Source of the DNA: Pseudomonas frederiksbergensis
GTDB taxonomy: Bacteria; Pseudomonadota; Gammaproteobacteria; Pseudomonadales; Pseudomonadaceae
Assembly (NCBI RefSeq): GCF_003732665.1
Contig: NZ_MOBP01000021.1
Location: 113,976 to 177,975, forward strand
Direction: 5' to 3'
Length of the DNA stretch: 64,000 nt
Every line of letters begins with the position of its first letter. Positions within the stretch are counted from its first letter, which is position 1. A program made the translations under genes and the position numbers. The notes under the pieces are model-generated. The model saw only the letters and a program-made list of their open reading frames with translations. It was not told the origin of the DNA and did not search any database. Shown here piece by piece: positions 35,572-43,412 of the stretch.

Positions 35572-37197
35572 CTAAAGCTTGTACGTCACATAGCGCCCGC
35601 GCCCGGTTTTCTTGGCTTGGTACATCACGCGGTCGGCGGCCAGCAATAGGGTATCGGCGGAGCTCTGCCCGTCGCCCAGGGCGATGCCAATCGACACACC
35701 AACGATGCACACCGTGCCGGAAATGAAAAACGGCGCGCTCAGGGCCTCGATGCATTGGGTCGCCACGCGGCTGAGGGTCTGTTCGGCATCGGCTCCCAGG
35801 TCGCTCAGCAGGACCACGAACTCATCGCCACCGATGCGCGCCAGGGTGTCGCTCTCGCGCACCACCGCAGCAAACCGCCGGGCCACCTGACGCAACACCT
35901 CATCCCCGGCCTCGTGGCCCAGGGTGTCGTTGATGTGTTTGAAACCGTCGAGGTCCATGAACAGCAAGCCGACCTGGGTGTCCGTGCGTCGTGCCAGGGA
36001 CAAGACCTGCCGCAGTCGGCCCGAGAGATGATGGCGGTTGCACAGGCCGGTCAGGGTGTCGTGATGAGCGATCTTTTTCAGTTCGTCCTGTTTGTCATTC
36101 AACTTGAGCAGCAGGCGATTGAACGCCGAAATCAAATGCCCGACTTCATCATGACGCACCACCGCCAGCGGCGCGTGGGGCAGTTCATCGCGGGTCATGC
36201 GATCAGCCTGCTCGGCGGCACGGAATAGATGACGGAAGACAAAATACAAGCCGATGGAGGCGAATGTGGCGAAAAACAGGATCGAAAACACCGCGCCCTT
36301 CATCAGGAAATGCTGGGTCCGCGTCACCGTGGCAAACGCTTCGCTGGCCGGTAAGCGCGCGACGATAAACCAGTTGGCGCTTTGTACAGCCGCGATTGCG
36401 GCGACTTCCTCGACGCCATTGGAATTGACCGTCAGCCCCGTGCCGCGAAACCCCGCCACCGCCCGGTCATGCAGCGCGTTGACGCCAGGCGCCGACGTTG
36501 GCTTGAGTTGCACATCACGGCTGGCAGACTCGATAAACACTCGACTGTCCGGAAACACCAGCAGGAAATCCCCCGTGGCATTCCCCACGCGACTTTGCAG
36601 CAGCGAATCCAGCAGCCCTGTCGTACCGAGTACGCTGACGCCAACCAGCACCGCCTGGACTTCGCCGGCGGCGTTCTTGATGGGCGCGGACATCGGCAGG
36701 ATCGGCGCTTGGGTTTTCTTGTCCATCACCGGTTGGCCGATCAACGAACGCCCGGCCAGACCCGCCTTGATGTAATCACGCTCGGCGTAATCGGTAGTGG
36801 CCGAGTCCGGGTAGTTCGCGACCAGACGCCCTTGGGTGTTCACAATGAATAAATCCGCCGTGAACATCGTTTGGTAGTCGTAATGCTCTTTCAGCCATGC
36901 TTGCAGACGCTGCGGTTGCCCCAGGAGTTCGACCGGCACGACGTCCGCCAGGTGATCGAGCATCAACTGGCGCTGGACAAGCTTGTAGTCGATATCCCGG
37001 GCGACATAGGTGGCCAGGGTCAGTTGCTGGCCTTCCACCACGGCGCTCAAGTCTTCGCGCAGGAAGTTGGTCAACACGTAATAACGCACCACGGCGCCAA
37101 AAATGACCATGCACAGCGCCAATAACAGCAGTCGAGTGACGATGCTGTTAGCGATCCGGGTGAGTCGCGGGGGCGTGTGATGATGTTTTGGCATCAT
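35572..37197 (-). CDS. Membrane diguanylate cyclase with Cache sensor
   Basis: A roughly 541-residue protein. Two transmembrane helices (near residues 20-42 and around FSILFFATFASIGLYFVF) flank a periplasmic Cache-type sensor; a HAMP-like linker leads to a C-terminal GGDEF domain. The active site IGGDEFVVL is intact and an RESD inhibitory site lies five residues before it, so it should make c-di-GMP under feedback control. ATGs at 37197 and 37194 are adjacent; longer upstream starts are unlikely. It appears to form an operon with the HD protein downstream. Confidence 0.92.
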   Translation of the reverse strand: MMPKHHHTPPRLTRIANSIVTRLLLLALCMVIFGAVVRYYVLTNFLREDLSAVVEGQQLTLATYVARDIDYKLVQRQLMLDHLADVVPVELLGQPQRLQAWLKEHYDYQTMFTADLFIVNTQGRLVANYPDSATTDYAERDYIKAGLAGRSLIGQPVMDKKTQAPILPMSAPIKNAAGEVQAVLVGVSVLGTTGLLDSLLQSRVGNATGDFLLVFPDSRVFIESASRDVQLKPTSAPGVNALHDRAVAGFRGTGLTVNSNGVEEVAAIAAVQSANWFIVARLPASEAFATVTRTQHFLMKGAVFSILFFATFASIGLYFVFRHLFRAAEQADRMTRDELPHAPLAVVRHDEVGHLISAFNRLLLKLNDKQDELKKIAHHDTLTGLCNRHHLSGRLRQVLSLARRTDTQVGLLFMDLDGFKHINDTLGHEAGDEVLRQVARRFAAVVRESDTLARIGGDEFVVLLSDLGADAEQTLSRVATQCIEALSAPFFISGTVCIVGVSIGIALGDGQSSADTLLLAADRVMYQAKKTGRGRYVTYKL

Positions 37198-37325
37198 CGA
37201 AGTGTATCCGAATATGATTGGGTTTTTTGCAATACTCCAAGCGCGGTGCATGATGGCTAAAATCGTCGAGGCATCAGCCTGATCATGCCCGACGTTTACA
37301 AAACAACAAAAAACAGGAGTTACAA

Positions 37326-37754
37326 ATGTCTGAACTGAACCTGCATCCCAAAGCGGCAGCATCCTTGAACCTGTGGCACGCCATGATCCGCACCGGCAAC
37401 CTGCAAGGCTTGCCCGAATTGCTCGACCCACAAGCCGTGTTCCGCTCACCGATGGCGCACACGCCATATCCGGGCGCGGCGGTGGTGTCGATGATCCTCA
37501 ACACCGTGTTCGAGGTGTTTGAAAACTTTGAATACCATCGCGAGCTGGCGACAGCGGACGGGTTGAATGTGGTTCTGGAGTTCAGTGCCAACGTCGCAGG
37601 GAAGGCGTTGAAGGGCATCGATATGATCCGGTTCGATGAGCAGGGGAAAATCGTTGAATTTGAAGTGATGGTTCGTCCGCTCAGTGGCTTGCAGGCGTTG
37701 GGGGCGGAAATGGGCAGTCGGCTGGGTGCTTATCTGGCGGCCAGCAAGGCCTGA
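37326..37754 (+). CDS. NTF2/SnoaL-like fold protein
   Basis: A 142-residue cytosolic protein with the pattern of nuclear-transport-factor-2-like enzymes: an N-terminal helix (AASLNLWHAMIRTGNLQGLPELLDPQAVFRSP) and strands ending IDMIRFDEQGKIVEFEVMVRPL. Such folds act as isomerases or lyases or bind small molecules. CAGGAG lies 7 nt upstream. It is divergent from the diguanylate cyclase. The substrate is unknown. Confidence 0.75.
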   Translation: MSELNLHPKAAASLNLWHAMIRTGNLQGLPELLDPQAVFRSPMAHTPYPGAAVVSMILNTVFEVFENFEYHRELATADGLNVVLEFSANVAGKALKGIDMIRFDEQGKIVEFEVMVRPLSGLQALGAEMGSRLGAYLAASKA

Positions 37755-37781
37755 CAGGTTTTACACAAGCGGCGCAATCCC

Positions 37782-37872
37782 TGTGGGAGCGGGCTTGCTC
37801 GCGAAAGCGTTGTGTCAGGCAACATCAATGCTGAATGACACACCGCTTTCGCGAGCAAGCCCGCTCCCACAC
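37782..37872. repeat. REPIN (inverted REP pair)
   Basis: An inverted pair of GTGGGAGCGGG-type arms between two convergent NTF2-fold genes. Confidence 0.93.
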
Positions 37873-37887
37873 TAGTGAGTGTTGCCT

Positions 37888-38277
37888 TTAGGTCAATTGT
37901 GCCGCGACGGCCGCCTTATCGATCACTGACCAGACATCACAAACCTTCCCGTCCTTGAACTCATAAAACACGTTCTCGCTAAACACCACCCGTCGCCCAT
38001 TCACCGGCAAATCGAACAACTCTCCCACCGGTGTGCAATCGAAGCACAACCGGGCGGCGATATGCGGAGGGTCGGCGATGAGCCGGTCGATGACGAAGCG
38101 CAGGTCAGGGATCTGGCGAAAATCCCGTTCCAGCATCGCCCGATAGCCGGACAACCCGATTCGCTCACCGTTGTAGTGCACGTTTTCATCGACCGATTGC
38201 CCCAGGTTTGCCCAGTCCTGGCGGTTGAGGCAGTCGATGTAGGCGCTATAGGTGTCGCTGAGTGTTTGTTTATTCAT
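37888..38277 (-). CDS. SnoaL-like/ester cyclase family protein
   Basis: A 129-residue NTF2-fold protein of the SnoaL-like type: MNKQTLSDTYSAYIDCLNRQDWANLGQSVDENVHYNG, then GYRAMLERDFRQIPDLRF and ENVFYEFKDGKVCDVWSVIDK. SnoaL-type proteins catalyse cyclisations in polyketide pathways, but most chromosomal copies are uncharacterised. AGAGATTGAGCC precedes the ATG. Confidence 0.78.
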   Translation of the reverse strand: MNKQTLSDTYSAYIDCLNRQDWANLGQSVDENVHYNGERIGLSGYRAMLERDFRQIPDLRFVIDRLIADPPHIAARLCFDCTPVGELFDLPVNGRRVVFSENVFYEFKDGKVCDVWSVIDKAAVAAQLT

Positions 38278-38451
38278 GGCTCAATCTCTCCCTTTCAGCC
38301 GCTTATAACCAGCGCCAATCGCTCTGCATCCGTTATTTATGCTCAGTTCCCAGCTTAATAATATTTTACCGATACCAGGGTGAACCCTAGTCTTGACCCC
38401 AAGAGATGGCAGGCCATAACCGACCTGACTCCCACTTCGAAGGGTAGAGAG

Positions 38452-39762
38452 ATGACCACTGAAAAAATAAAAACAGACACGCTGATCGTCGGCGCCGGTC
38501 AGGCAGGCGTGGCCATGAGTGAACACTTGAGCAAACTCGGGGTGCCGCATCTGGTGCTGGAGCGCAATCGGATCGCCGAACGCTGGCGCACCGGGCGTTG
38601 GGATTCGTTGGTGGCCAATGGTCCGGCCTGGCACGATCGTTTTCCTGGCATGGAGTTTGACGACCTCAGCCCCGACGGCTTCGCCCCGAAAGAGCGGGTA
38701 GCCGATTATTTCGAAGCCTACGCCAAAAAATTCAACGCCCCGGTGCGTACCGGCGTGGACGTGTTGAAGGTTGAGCGCAATGTCGGTCGCCCCGGTTTCA
38801 CCATCCAGACCTCCGAAGGTGTGATCGAAGCCAACCGCGTGGTGGCGGCCACCGGGCCGTTCCAGCGCCCAGTGATCCCGCCGATTGCGCCCAAAGACGC
38901 GCCGTTCACCCAGATTCATTCCGCCGAATACCGCAATCCCCAGCAATTGCCCGAAGGCGCAGTGCTGGTGGTCGGCGCCGGTTCGTCGGGGGTGCAGATT
39001 GCCGATGAATTGCAGGACGCCGGCAAGAAGGTTTACCTCTCAGTGGGCGCCCACGACCGCCCGCCTCGCGCCTATCGCAACCGGGATTTCTGCTGGTGGC
39101 TGGGGGTGCTCGGTGAGTGGGATCAAGCGGCGATGAAACCCGGCCGCGAGCACGTGACCATCGCCGTCAGCGGTGCCCATGGCGGTCGCACTGTGGATTT
39201 CCGTGGTTTGGCCCATCGCGGCATGACCCTGGTCGGCCTGACCCAAGCGTTCAACGGCGCCGTGGCGACGTTCCAGCCGAACCTGGTGGAGAACCTGGCC
39301 CGTGGCGATGACAACTACCGGGCGCTGCTCGATGCCGCCGACGCCTACATCGAGCGCAATGGCCTGGACCTGCCGGAAGAACCTGAAGCCCGGCATACCT
39401 TCCCGGACCCGGATTGCGTGACCAATCCGATTCTTGAGCTCGATCTGGTCAAGGCCGGCGTCACCTCGATCATCTGGGCCACCGGTTTTGCCACGGATTA
39501 CAGCTGGCTCAAGGTCAACGCCTTCGACGACAACGGCAAGCCGCAGCACCAGCGCGGTGTGTCGAGCGAGCCGGGGGTGTATTTCCTCGGTTTGCCCTGG
39601 CAGTCACGCCGCGGTTCGTCGTTTATCTGGGGCGTGTGGCATGACGCCAAGTACGTGGCCGACCACATCGCGATCCAGCGTTCATACCTCGATTACCGCG
39701 ATGCCGAGCAGCGCGCCGCCGACACCGCCCCGGCCGCCCATAAAACCATCGTCAGCGCTTAA
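38452..39762 (+). CDS. Flavin-containing monooxygenase-like oxidoreductase
   Basis: A 436-residue NAD(P)/FAD enzyme. The FAD Rossmann motif is DTLIVGAGQAGVAMSEHL (residues 9-26) and the NADPH motif VLVVGAGSSGVQIADEL lies near residue 170; ATGF near residue 345 is a further family feature. Likely an N- or S-hydroxylating or Baeyer-Villiger monooxygenase. The gene opens a same-strand run with RidA, DUF1028 and an M20 peptidase, separated by 22, 141 and -4 bp. GGGTAGAGAG precedes the ATG. Confidence 0.88.
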   Translation: MTTEKIKTDTLIVGAGQAGVAMSEHLSKLGVPHLVLERNRIAERWRTGRWDSLVANGPAWHDRFPGMEFDDLSPDGFAPKERVADYFEAYAKKFNAPVRTGVDVLKVERNVGRPGFTIQTSEGVIEANRVVAATGPFQRPVIPPIAPKDAPFTQIHSAEYRNPQQLPEGAVLVVGAGSSGVQIADELQDAGKKVYLSVGAHDRPPRAYRNRDFCWWLGVLGEWDQAAMKPGREHVTIAVSGAHGGRTVDFRGLAHRGMTLVGLTQAFNGAVATFQPNLVENLARGDDNYRALLDAADAYIERNGLDLPEEPEARHTFPDPDCVTNPILELDLVKAGVTSIIWATGFATDYSWLKVNAFDDNGKPQHQRGVSSEPGVYFLGLPWQSRRGSSFIWGVWHDAKYVADHIAIQRSYLDYRDAEQRAADTAPAAHKTIVSA

Positions 39763-39784
39763 TTCTTTTTTTCAGGAGCTTCAC

Positions 39785-40201
39785 ATGGCCACGCCAACCC
39801 ATACCCGTATTCGCATGTTCAACACCAAGGAAACCTACCCGAACCAGAGCCTGGACAATGACCTGTGCCAAGCCGTGCGCGCTGGCAACACGGTGTATGT
39901 TCGCGGCCAGGTCGGCACCGATTTCGAGGGCAACCTGATCGGCCTCGGCGACCCGCGCGCCCAGGCCGAACAAGCCATGCGCAACGTCAAGCAGTTGCTG
40001 GAAGAAGCCGGCAGCGACCTGAGCCACATTGTAAAAACCACCACCTACCTGATCGACCCGCGTTATCGCGAGCCGGTGTATCAGGAAGTCGGCAAGTGGC
40101 TCAAAGGCGTGTTCCCGATTTCCACCGGGTTGGTGGTGTCGGCGTTGGGGCAGCCGCAGTGGTTGATGGAGATTGATGTGATTGCGGTGATTCCAGAGTA
40201 A
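39785..40201 (+). CDS. RidA family protein lacking the catalytic arginine
   Basis: A 138-residue RidA/YjgF-fold protein: AVRAGNTVYVRGQVGTDFEG, then QAEQAMRNVKQLLEEAGSDLSHIVKTTTYL and a C-terminal MEIDVIAVIPE. The arginine that RidA imine deaminases carry in the PARS segment is absent here (FPISTGLVV), so it probably belongs to a non-deaminase subgroup tied to a pathway. Cluster context suggests it acts on an intermediate made by the preceding monooxygenase. TTTCAGGAG precedes the ATG. Confidence 0.88.
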   Translation: MATPTHTRIRMFNTKETYPNQSLDNDLCQAVRAGNTVYVRGQVGTDFEGNLIGLGDPRAQAEQAMRNVKQLLEEAGSDLSHIVKTTTYLIDPRYREPVYQEVGKWLKGVFPISTGLVVSALGQPQWLMEIDVIAVIPE

Positions 40202-40220
40202 GGAATTAGACCGAGGCGCG

Positions 40221-40293
40221 GCCTTCGCGGGCAAGCCTCGCTCCTACATTTGGAATGCGTCCCCCTGTAGGAGCGAGGCTTGCCCGCGAAGGC
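40221..40293. repeat. REP pair in opposite (outward) order
   Basis: A right-hand arm (CGCGGGCAAGCCTCGCTCCTA) at 40227-40247 precedes a left-hand arm at 40265-40290, the reverse of the usual REPIN order. It lies between the RidA and DUF1028 genes. Confidence 0.85.
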
Positions 40294-40342
40294 GCCCGCT
40301 CAGGCAACACTTTCCTCCAAGGCCAGACAAGGAGCAAAACCC

Positions 40343-41020
40343 ATGACCTTCTCCATCACCGCCCGCTGCCCCGACACCGGTCAGTTCGGCATCGCCATCA
40401 GTTCTTCCAGCATCGCCGTCGGCGCCCGTTGCCCGTGGCTGTTGCCCGGCGTCGGCGCGGTTTCCACGCAAAACATCACCCTGCCGTCCCTCGGCCCGGA
40501 GACCCTCGCCCTGATGGAGCAAGGTGTCGCACCGGCGGAGGCCCTGGACAAGGTGCTGACCCGCAACGGCTACAGCCAATACCGGCAGATCACCGCGATT
40601 GACCACCTCGGCCGCACCGCGCATTTCAGCGGCGCACAAACCCTCGGCATTCACAACGCGGTGTCCGGCGAGCAGTGTGTGGCCGCCGGCAACATGCTGG
40701 CGGATCAGTCGGTAATCGAGGCCATGGTCCGCGCTTTCGAACAGGGCGAAGGGCAACTGGCGGATCGCTTGCTGGCGGCGATGCAAGCCGCCATCGTGGC
40801 GGGTGGTGAAGCCGGGCCGGTGCATTCGGCGGCGTTGGTGGTGGTCGGCGAGCTGACCTGGCCCATCGTCAACCTGCGGGTAGATTGGGCCGATGAAGAC
40901 CCGATCGGCCACCTTGGCAAACTGTGGGACGCCTATCGCCCGCAACTCCAGGACTACATCGATCGCGCCCTCGCCCCTGACCGCTCCCCTGGCTACGGCG
41001 TTGCCGGAGATGACCGATGA
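40343..41020 (+). CDS. DUF1028 family protein (predicted Ntn-hydrolase fold)
   Basis: A 225-residue protein of the DUF1028 family. The N-terminus MTFSITARCPDTGQFGIAISSSSIAVGARCPW and the later ISTQNITLP-like segment (VSTQNITLPSLGPETLALM) and VSGEQCVAAGNML are characteristic. The family is predicted to be Ntn-hydrolase-like, so it may cut an amide in the catabolic pathway. AAGGAG lies 11 nt upstream. The stop codon overlaps the next ATG (ATGA). Confidence 0.85.
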   Translation: MTFSITARCPDTGQFGIAISSSSIAVGARCPWLLPGVGAVSTQNITLPSLGPETLALMEQGVAPAEALDKVLTRNGYSQYRQITAIDHLGRTAHFSGAQTLGIHNAVSGEQCVAAGNMLADQSVIEAMVRAFEQGEGQLADRLLAAMQAAIVAGGEAGPVHSAALVVVGELTWPIVNLRVDWADEDPIGHLGKLWDAYRPQLQDYIDRALAPDRSPGYGVAGDDR

Positions 41021-42165
41021 ACAGCAGTCGCGAGTTGCTTGAAGCCCTGGTGGCATTCGACACCACCAGCCGTGAATCCAACCTGCACTTGATCGAGTTC
41101 GTTCGCGGCTACCTCGCCGGCTTCGAGGTGCCGTGCGAACTGGTCTACAACGACGAACGCAGCAAGGCCAATCTCTTCGCCACGTTCGGCCCGGCAGACG
41201 TGCCGGGCATCGTGCTGTCGGGGCACACCGATGTGGTGCCGGTCGATGGCCAACCGTGGACCGTCGCGCCTTTCGCACTCAGTGAGCGCGACGGCAAGCT
41301 CTACGGGCGCGGCACGGCGGACATGAAAGGCTACATCGCCTGCGTGCTCGCCCTGGTGCCGTCGCTGGTGAAGGCTTCGCTCAAGCGGCCGGTGCATATC
41401 GCGCTGTCCTACGACGAAGAAGTCGGCTGCCTCGGCGTGCGCTCGCTGCTCAAAGTGCTGGCGCAGCGCCCGGTCAAACCGATGCTGTGCATCATCGGCG
41501 AGCCCACCGAACTCAAACCGGTACTCGGCCACAAGGGCAAACTGGCGATGCGTTGCGACGTTCACGGTGAAGCCTGCCATTCGGCGTACGCGCCGCTGGG
41601 GGTCAATGCGATTGAATACGCCGCTGAACTGATTGGTGAACTGGGGCGGATTGGCCAACGACTCAAGGCACCCGAGCTTCACGATGCCCGGTTCGATCCG
41701 CCGTTCAGCACGGTGCAAACCGGGGTGATTTCTGGCGGTAAGGCGTTGAACATCGTGCCCGCCGATTGCCGTTTCGACTTTGAGATCCGCGCCCTGCCCT
41801 CCCACGATCCGAGCGAGGTGGCGCAGGAGCTGAAGACCTACGCCGAGCAGCAGGTCTTGCCGCGTATGCGTGCCGTGAGTGAGCAGAGCGATATTCGCTT
41901 CAGCGAGTTGTCGGCCTATCCCGGTTTGGTGACCGATGCCCGCAGCGAAGCCGCTGAATTGATCGCTGCATTTTCCGGCTCACGTGAGTTCGGGACGGTG
42001 GCGTTTGGCACCGAGGGCGGGCTGTTTGACGCGGTGGGCATTGCGACGGTGGTGTGCGGGCCGGGCAGCATGGATCAGGGGCACAAGCCGGACGAGTTTG
42101 TCAGCGTCGAGCAATTGAACGGCTGCGACGCCATGCTGCAACGGATGTTGGCTTCGATCAGTTAA
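41017..42165 (+). CDS. M20 family deacylase, ArgE (acetylornithine deacetylase)-like
   Basis: A 382-residue zinc amidohydrolase. Metal ligands are visible in LSGHTDVVP, GRGTADMKG, SYDEEVGC and IGEPTEL, with CHSAYAP in the dimerisation domain. The sequence is closest to ArgE in pattern, but its translational overlap with DUF1028 and place in a catabolic cluster suggest it removes an acyl group from a pathway intermediate and is not the arginine biosynthetic enzyme. Confidence 0.88.
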   Translation: MNSSRELLEALVAFDTTSRESNLHLIEFVRGYLAGFEVPCELVYNDERSKANLFATFGPADVPGIVLSGHTDVVPVDGQPWTVAPFALSERDGKLYGRGTADMKGYIACVLALVPSLVKASLKRPVHIALSYDEEVGCLGVRSLLKVLAQRPVKPMLCIIGEPTELKPVLGHKGKLAMRCDVHGEACHSAYAPLGVNAIEYAAELIGELGRIGQRLKAPELHDARFDPPFSTVQTGVISGGKALNIVPADCRFDFEIRALPSHDPSEVAQELKTYAEQQVLPRMRAVSEQSDIRFSELSAYPGLVTDARSEAAELIAAFSGSREFGTVAFGTEGGLFDAVGIATVVCGPGSMDQGHKPDEFVSVEQLNGCDAMLQRMLASIS

Positions 42166-42181
42166 GTCGCAGGCCCGACGC

Positions 42182-43093
42182 TCAGGTGTACAGTCGGGCC
42201 AGTTCTTCCTGGCAGTAATCCACGAACAACTGCACCGGTTTGGTCAGTTGCGAGCGTCTGAGCCACGCCGCCGATAACCCCGAGCCCGTCACCGTTTCCG
42301 CCAGTGGAATGCACACCAGTTGCTGCCCGTCGTAGGTGTACGGCGAAAACGGTTTGGTCACCAGAATCGAAAAGCCAAAACCGCGCCCGACCATGCCCCG
42401 CACCATCTCGATGGACGGCGAGCTGAAGACGATGTGCGGGGTCAGGCCGCGCTCTTCGAAAATGCTGACGAAGTAGGTGCGACTCGGCACCACGTCGAGC
42501 AGAATCATCGGCTCCAGCACCAGGTCATCCAGCGACACTTTCGCCTGCTGCGCGAAGCGATGACCCGCCGGCAGCAAGGCGTAGGGCTGCTGCGGCGGCA
42601 TCAGCGGGACGGTTTCAATCGTGCTGTCCAGGTCGTGTTCGAACAGCATGGCCAGGTCAATGCTGCCGGCGGTCAGCGCCTGCACCAATTCCTGCTGCTC
42701 GCCATCGCGAATGCGGATTTCCACCCCGGGCCAGCGCTCCTTGAAACCGGCGATCAAACGCGGCAGGTACAGCGGCGCCACGGTTTCAAAGCAGCCGATA
42801 TCGATCTGCCCCGCCACCACGTCATTGTCCGCCAGGGCGTTCTGCTCAAACTCGTGGGCCACCCGCAGCAGCTCCAACGCTTTGCGGTAAAACCGCGAGC
42901 CACTGGGCGTCAGGGAAACACCCTGGGCGTGATGGCGGATAAACAACTGCACGCCGAAACTTTCTTCCAGGTGCTTGATGGCGGTCGACACCGACGGCTG
43001 GGCGATATAGAGCTTGCGCGAAGCCTCCGCCACGCTGCCGCACTCGGCGGTGGTGACGAAATAGCGCAGCTGTCGCAGGTTGTAAGCGGCCAT
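42182..43093 (-). CDS. LysR family transcriptional regulator of the catabolic cluster
   Basis: A 303-residue LTTR with HTH in LRQLRYFVTTAECGSVAEASRKLYIAQPSVSTAIKHLEE and an effector domain ending CQEELARLY. The start MAAYNL follows CTGGAG by 6 nt; the longer frame runs into REP sequence and is rejected. It lies between the catabolic enzymes (convergent) and the NCS1 permease (divergent), so it likely controls one or both. Confidence 0.92.
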   Translation of the reverse strand: MAAYNLRQLRYFVTTAECGSVAEASRKLYIAQPSVSTAIKHLEESFGVQLFIRHHAQGVSLTPSGSRFYRKALELLRVAHEFEQNALADNDVVAGQIDIGCFETVAPLYLPRLIAGFKERWPGVEIRIRDGEQQELVQALTAGSIDLAMLFEHDLDSTIETVPLMPPQQPYALLPAGHRFAQQAKVSLDDLVLEPMILLDVVPSRTYFVSIFEERGLTPHIVFSSPSIEMVRGMVGRGFGFSILVTKPFSPYTYDGQQLVCIPLAETVTGSGLSAAWLRRSQLTKPVQLFVDYCQEELARLYT

Positions 43094-43128
43094 GCAGATC
43101 TCCAGAAAAACACACCACACCCATATCC

Positions 43129-43197
43129 TGTAGGAGCAAGGCTTGCCCGCGATAGCGATCTCACGGACGCCATCGCGGGCAAGCCTTGCTCCTACAG
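43129..43197. repeat. REP pair (TGTAGGAGC variant) in the LysR-permease gap
   Basis: An inverted pair with a short loop (TGTAGGAGCAAGGCTTGCC and complement). The remainder of the 43094-43412 gap holds an AT-rich promoter-like stretch near 43285-43315 and the structured leader described separately. Confidence 0.9.
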
Positions 43198-43335
43198 GGG
43201 GCGGTGTTGGCTGGTTAACAGCGGGAACACCGCACCCAGAACATACCGGACCCACCCAAGCCCCGGGCATATTTTTTTTAAGGTTTGAAGCAACAAACTT
43301 ACTAATTTATCTATGCCGGTGCTTTGCACATGATC

Positions 43336-43407
43336 ACTCCAACAAGAAAAGCGTCGCTCACGCGGCGCTCACCGAAGTACGTCCACGTACTCACTTTGCC
43401 TTGGAGT
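43336..43407 (+). promoter_or_regulatory. Structured mRNA leader of the NCS1 permease (riboswitch-like)
   Basis: ACTCCAA (43336-43342) is perfectly complementary to TTGGAGT (43401-43407), which contains the permease Shine-Dalgarno. Enclosed are two hairpins: AGCGTCGC/GCGGCGCT (43350-43369, 8 bp, loop TCAC) and AGTACG/CGTACT (43376-43391, 6 bp, loop TCCA). Together they form a three-way junction that would block translation. An overlapping 38-codon frame from ATG 43330 is an alternative leader-peptide explanation. I do not recognise a known riboswitch consensus. Confidence 0.5.
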
Positions 43408-43412
43408 TCGTC

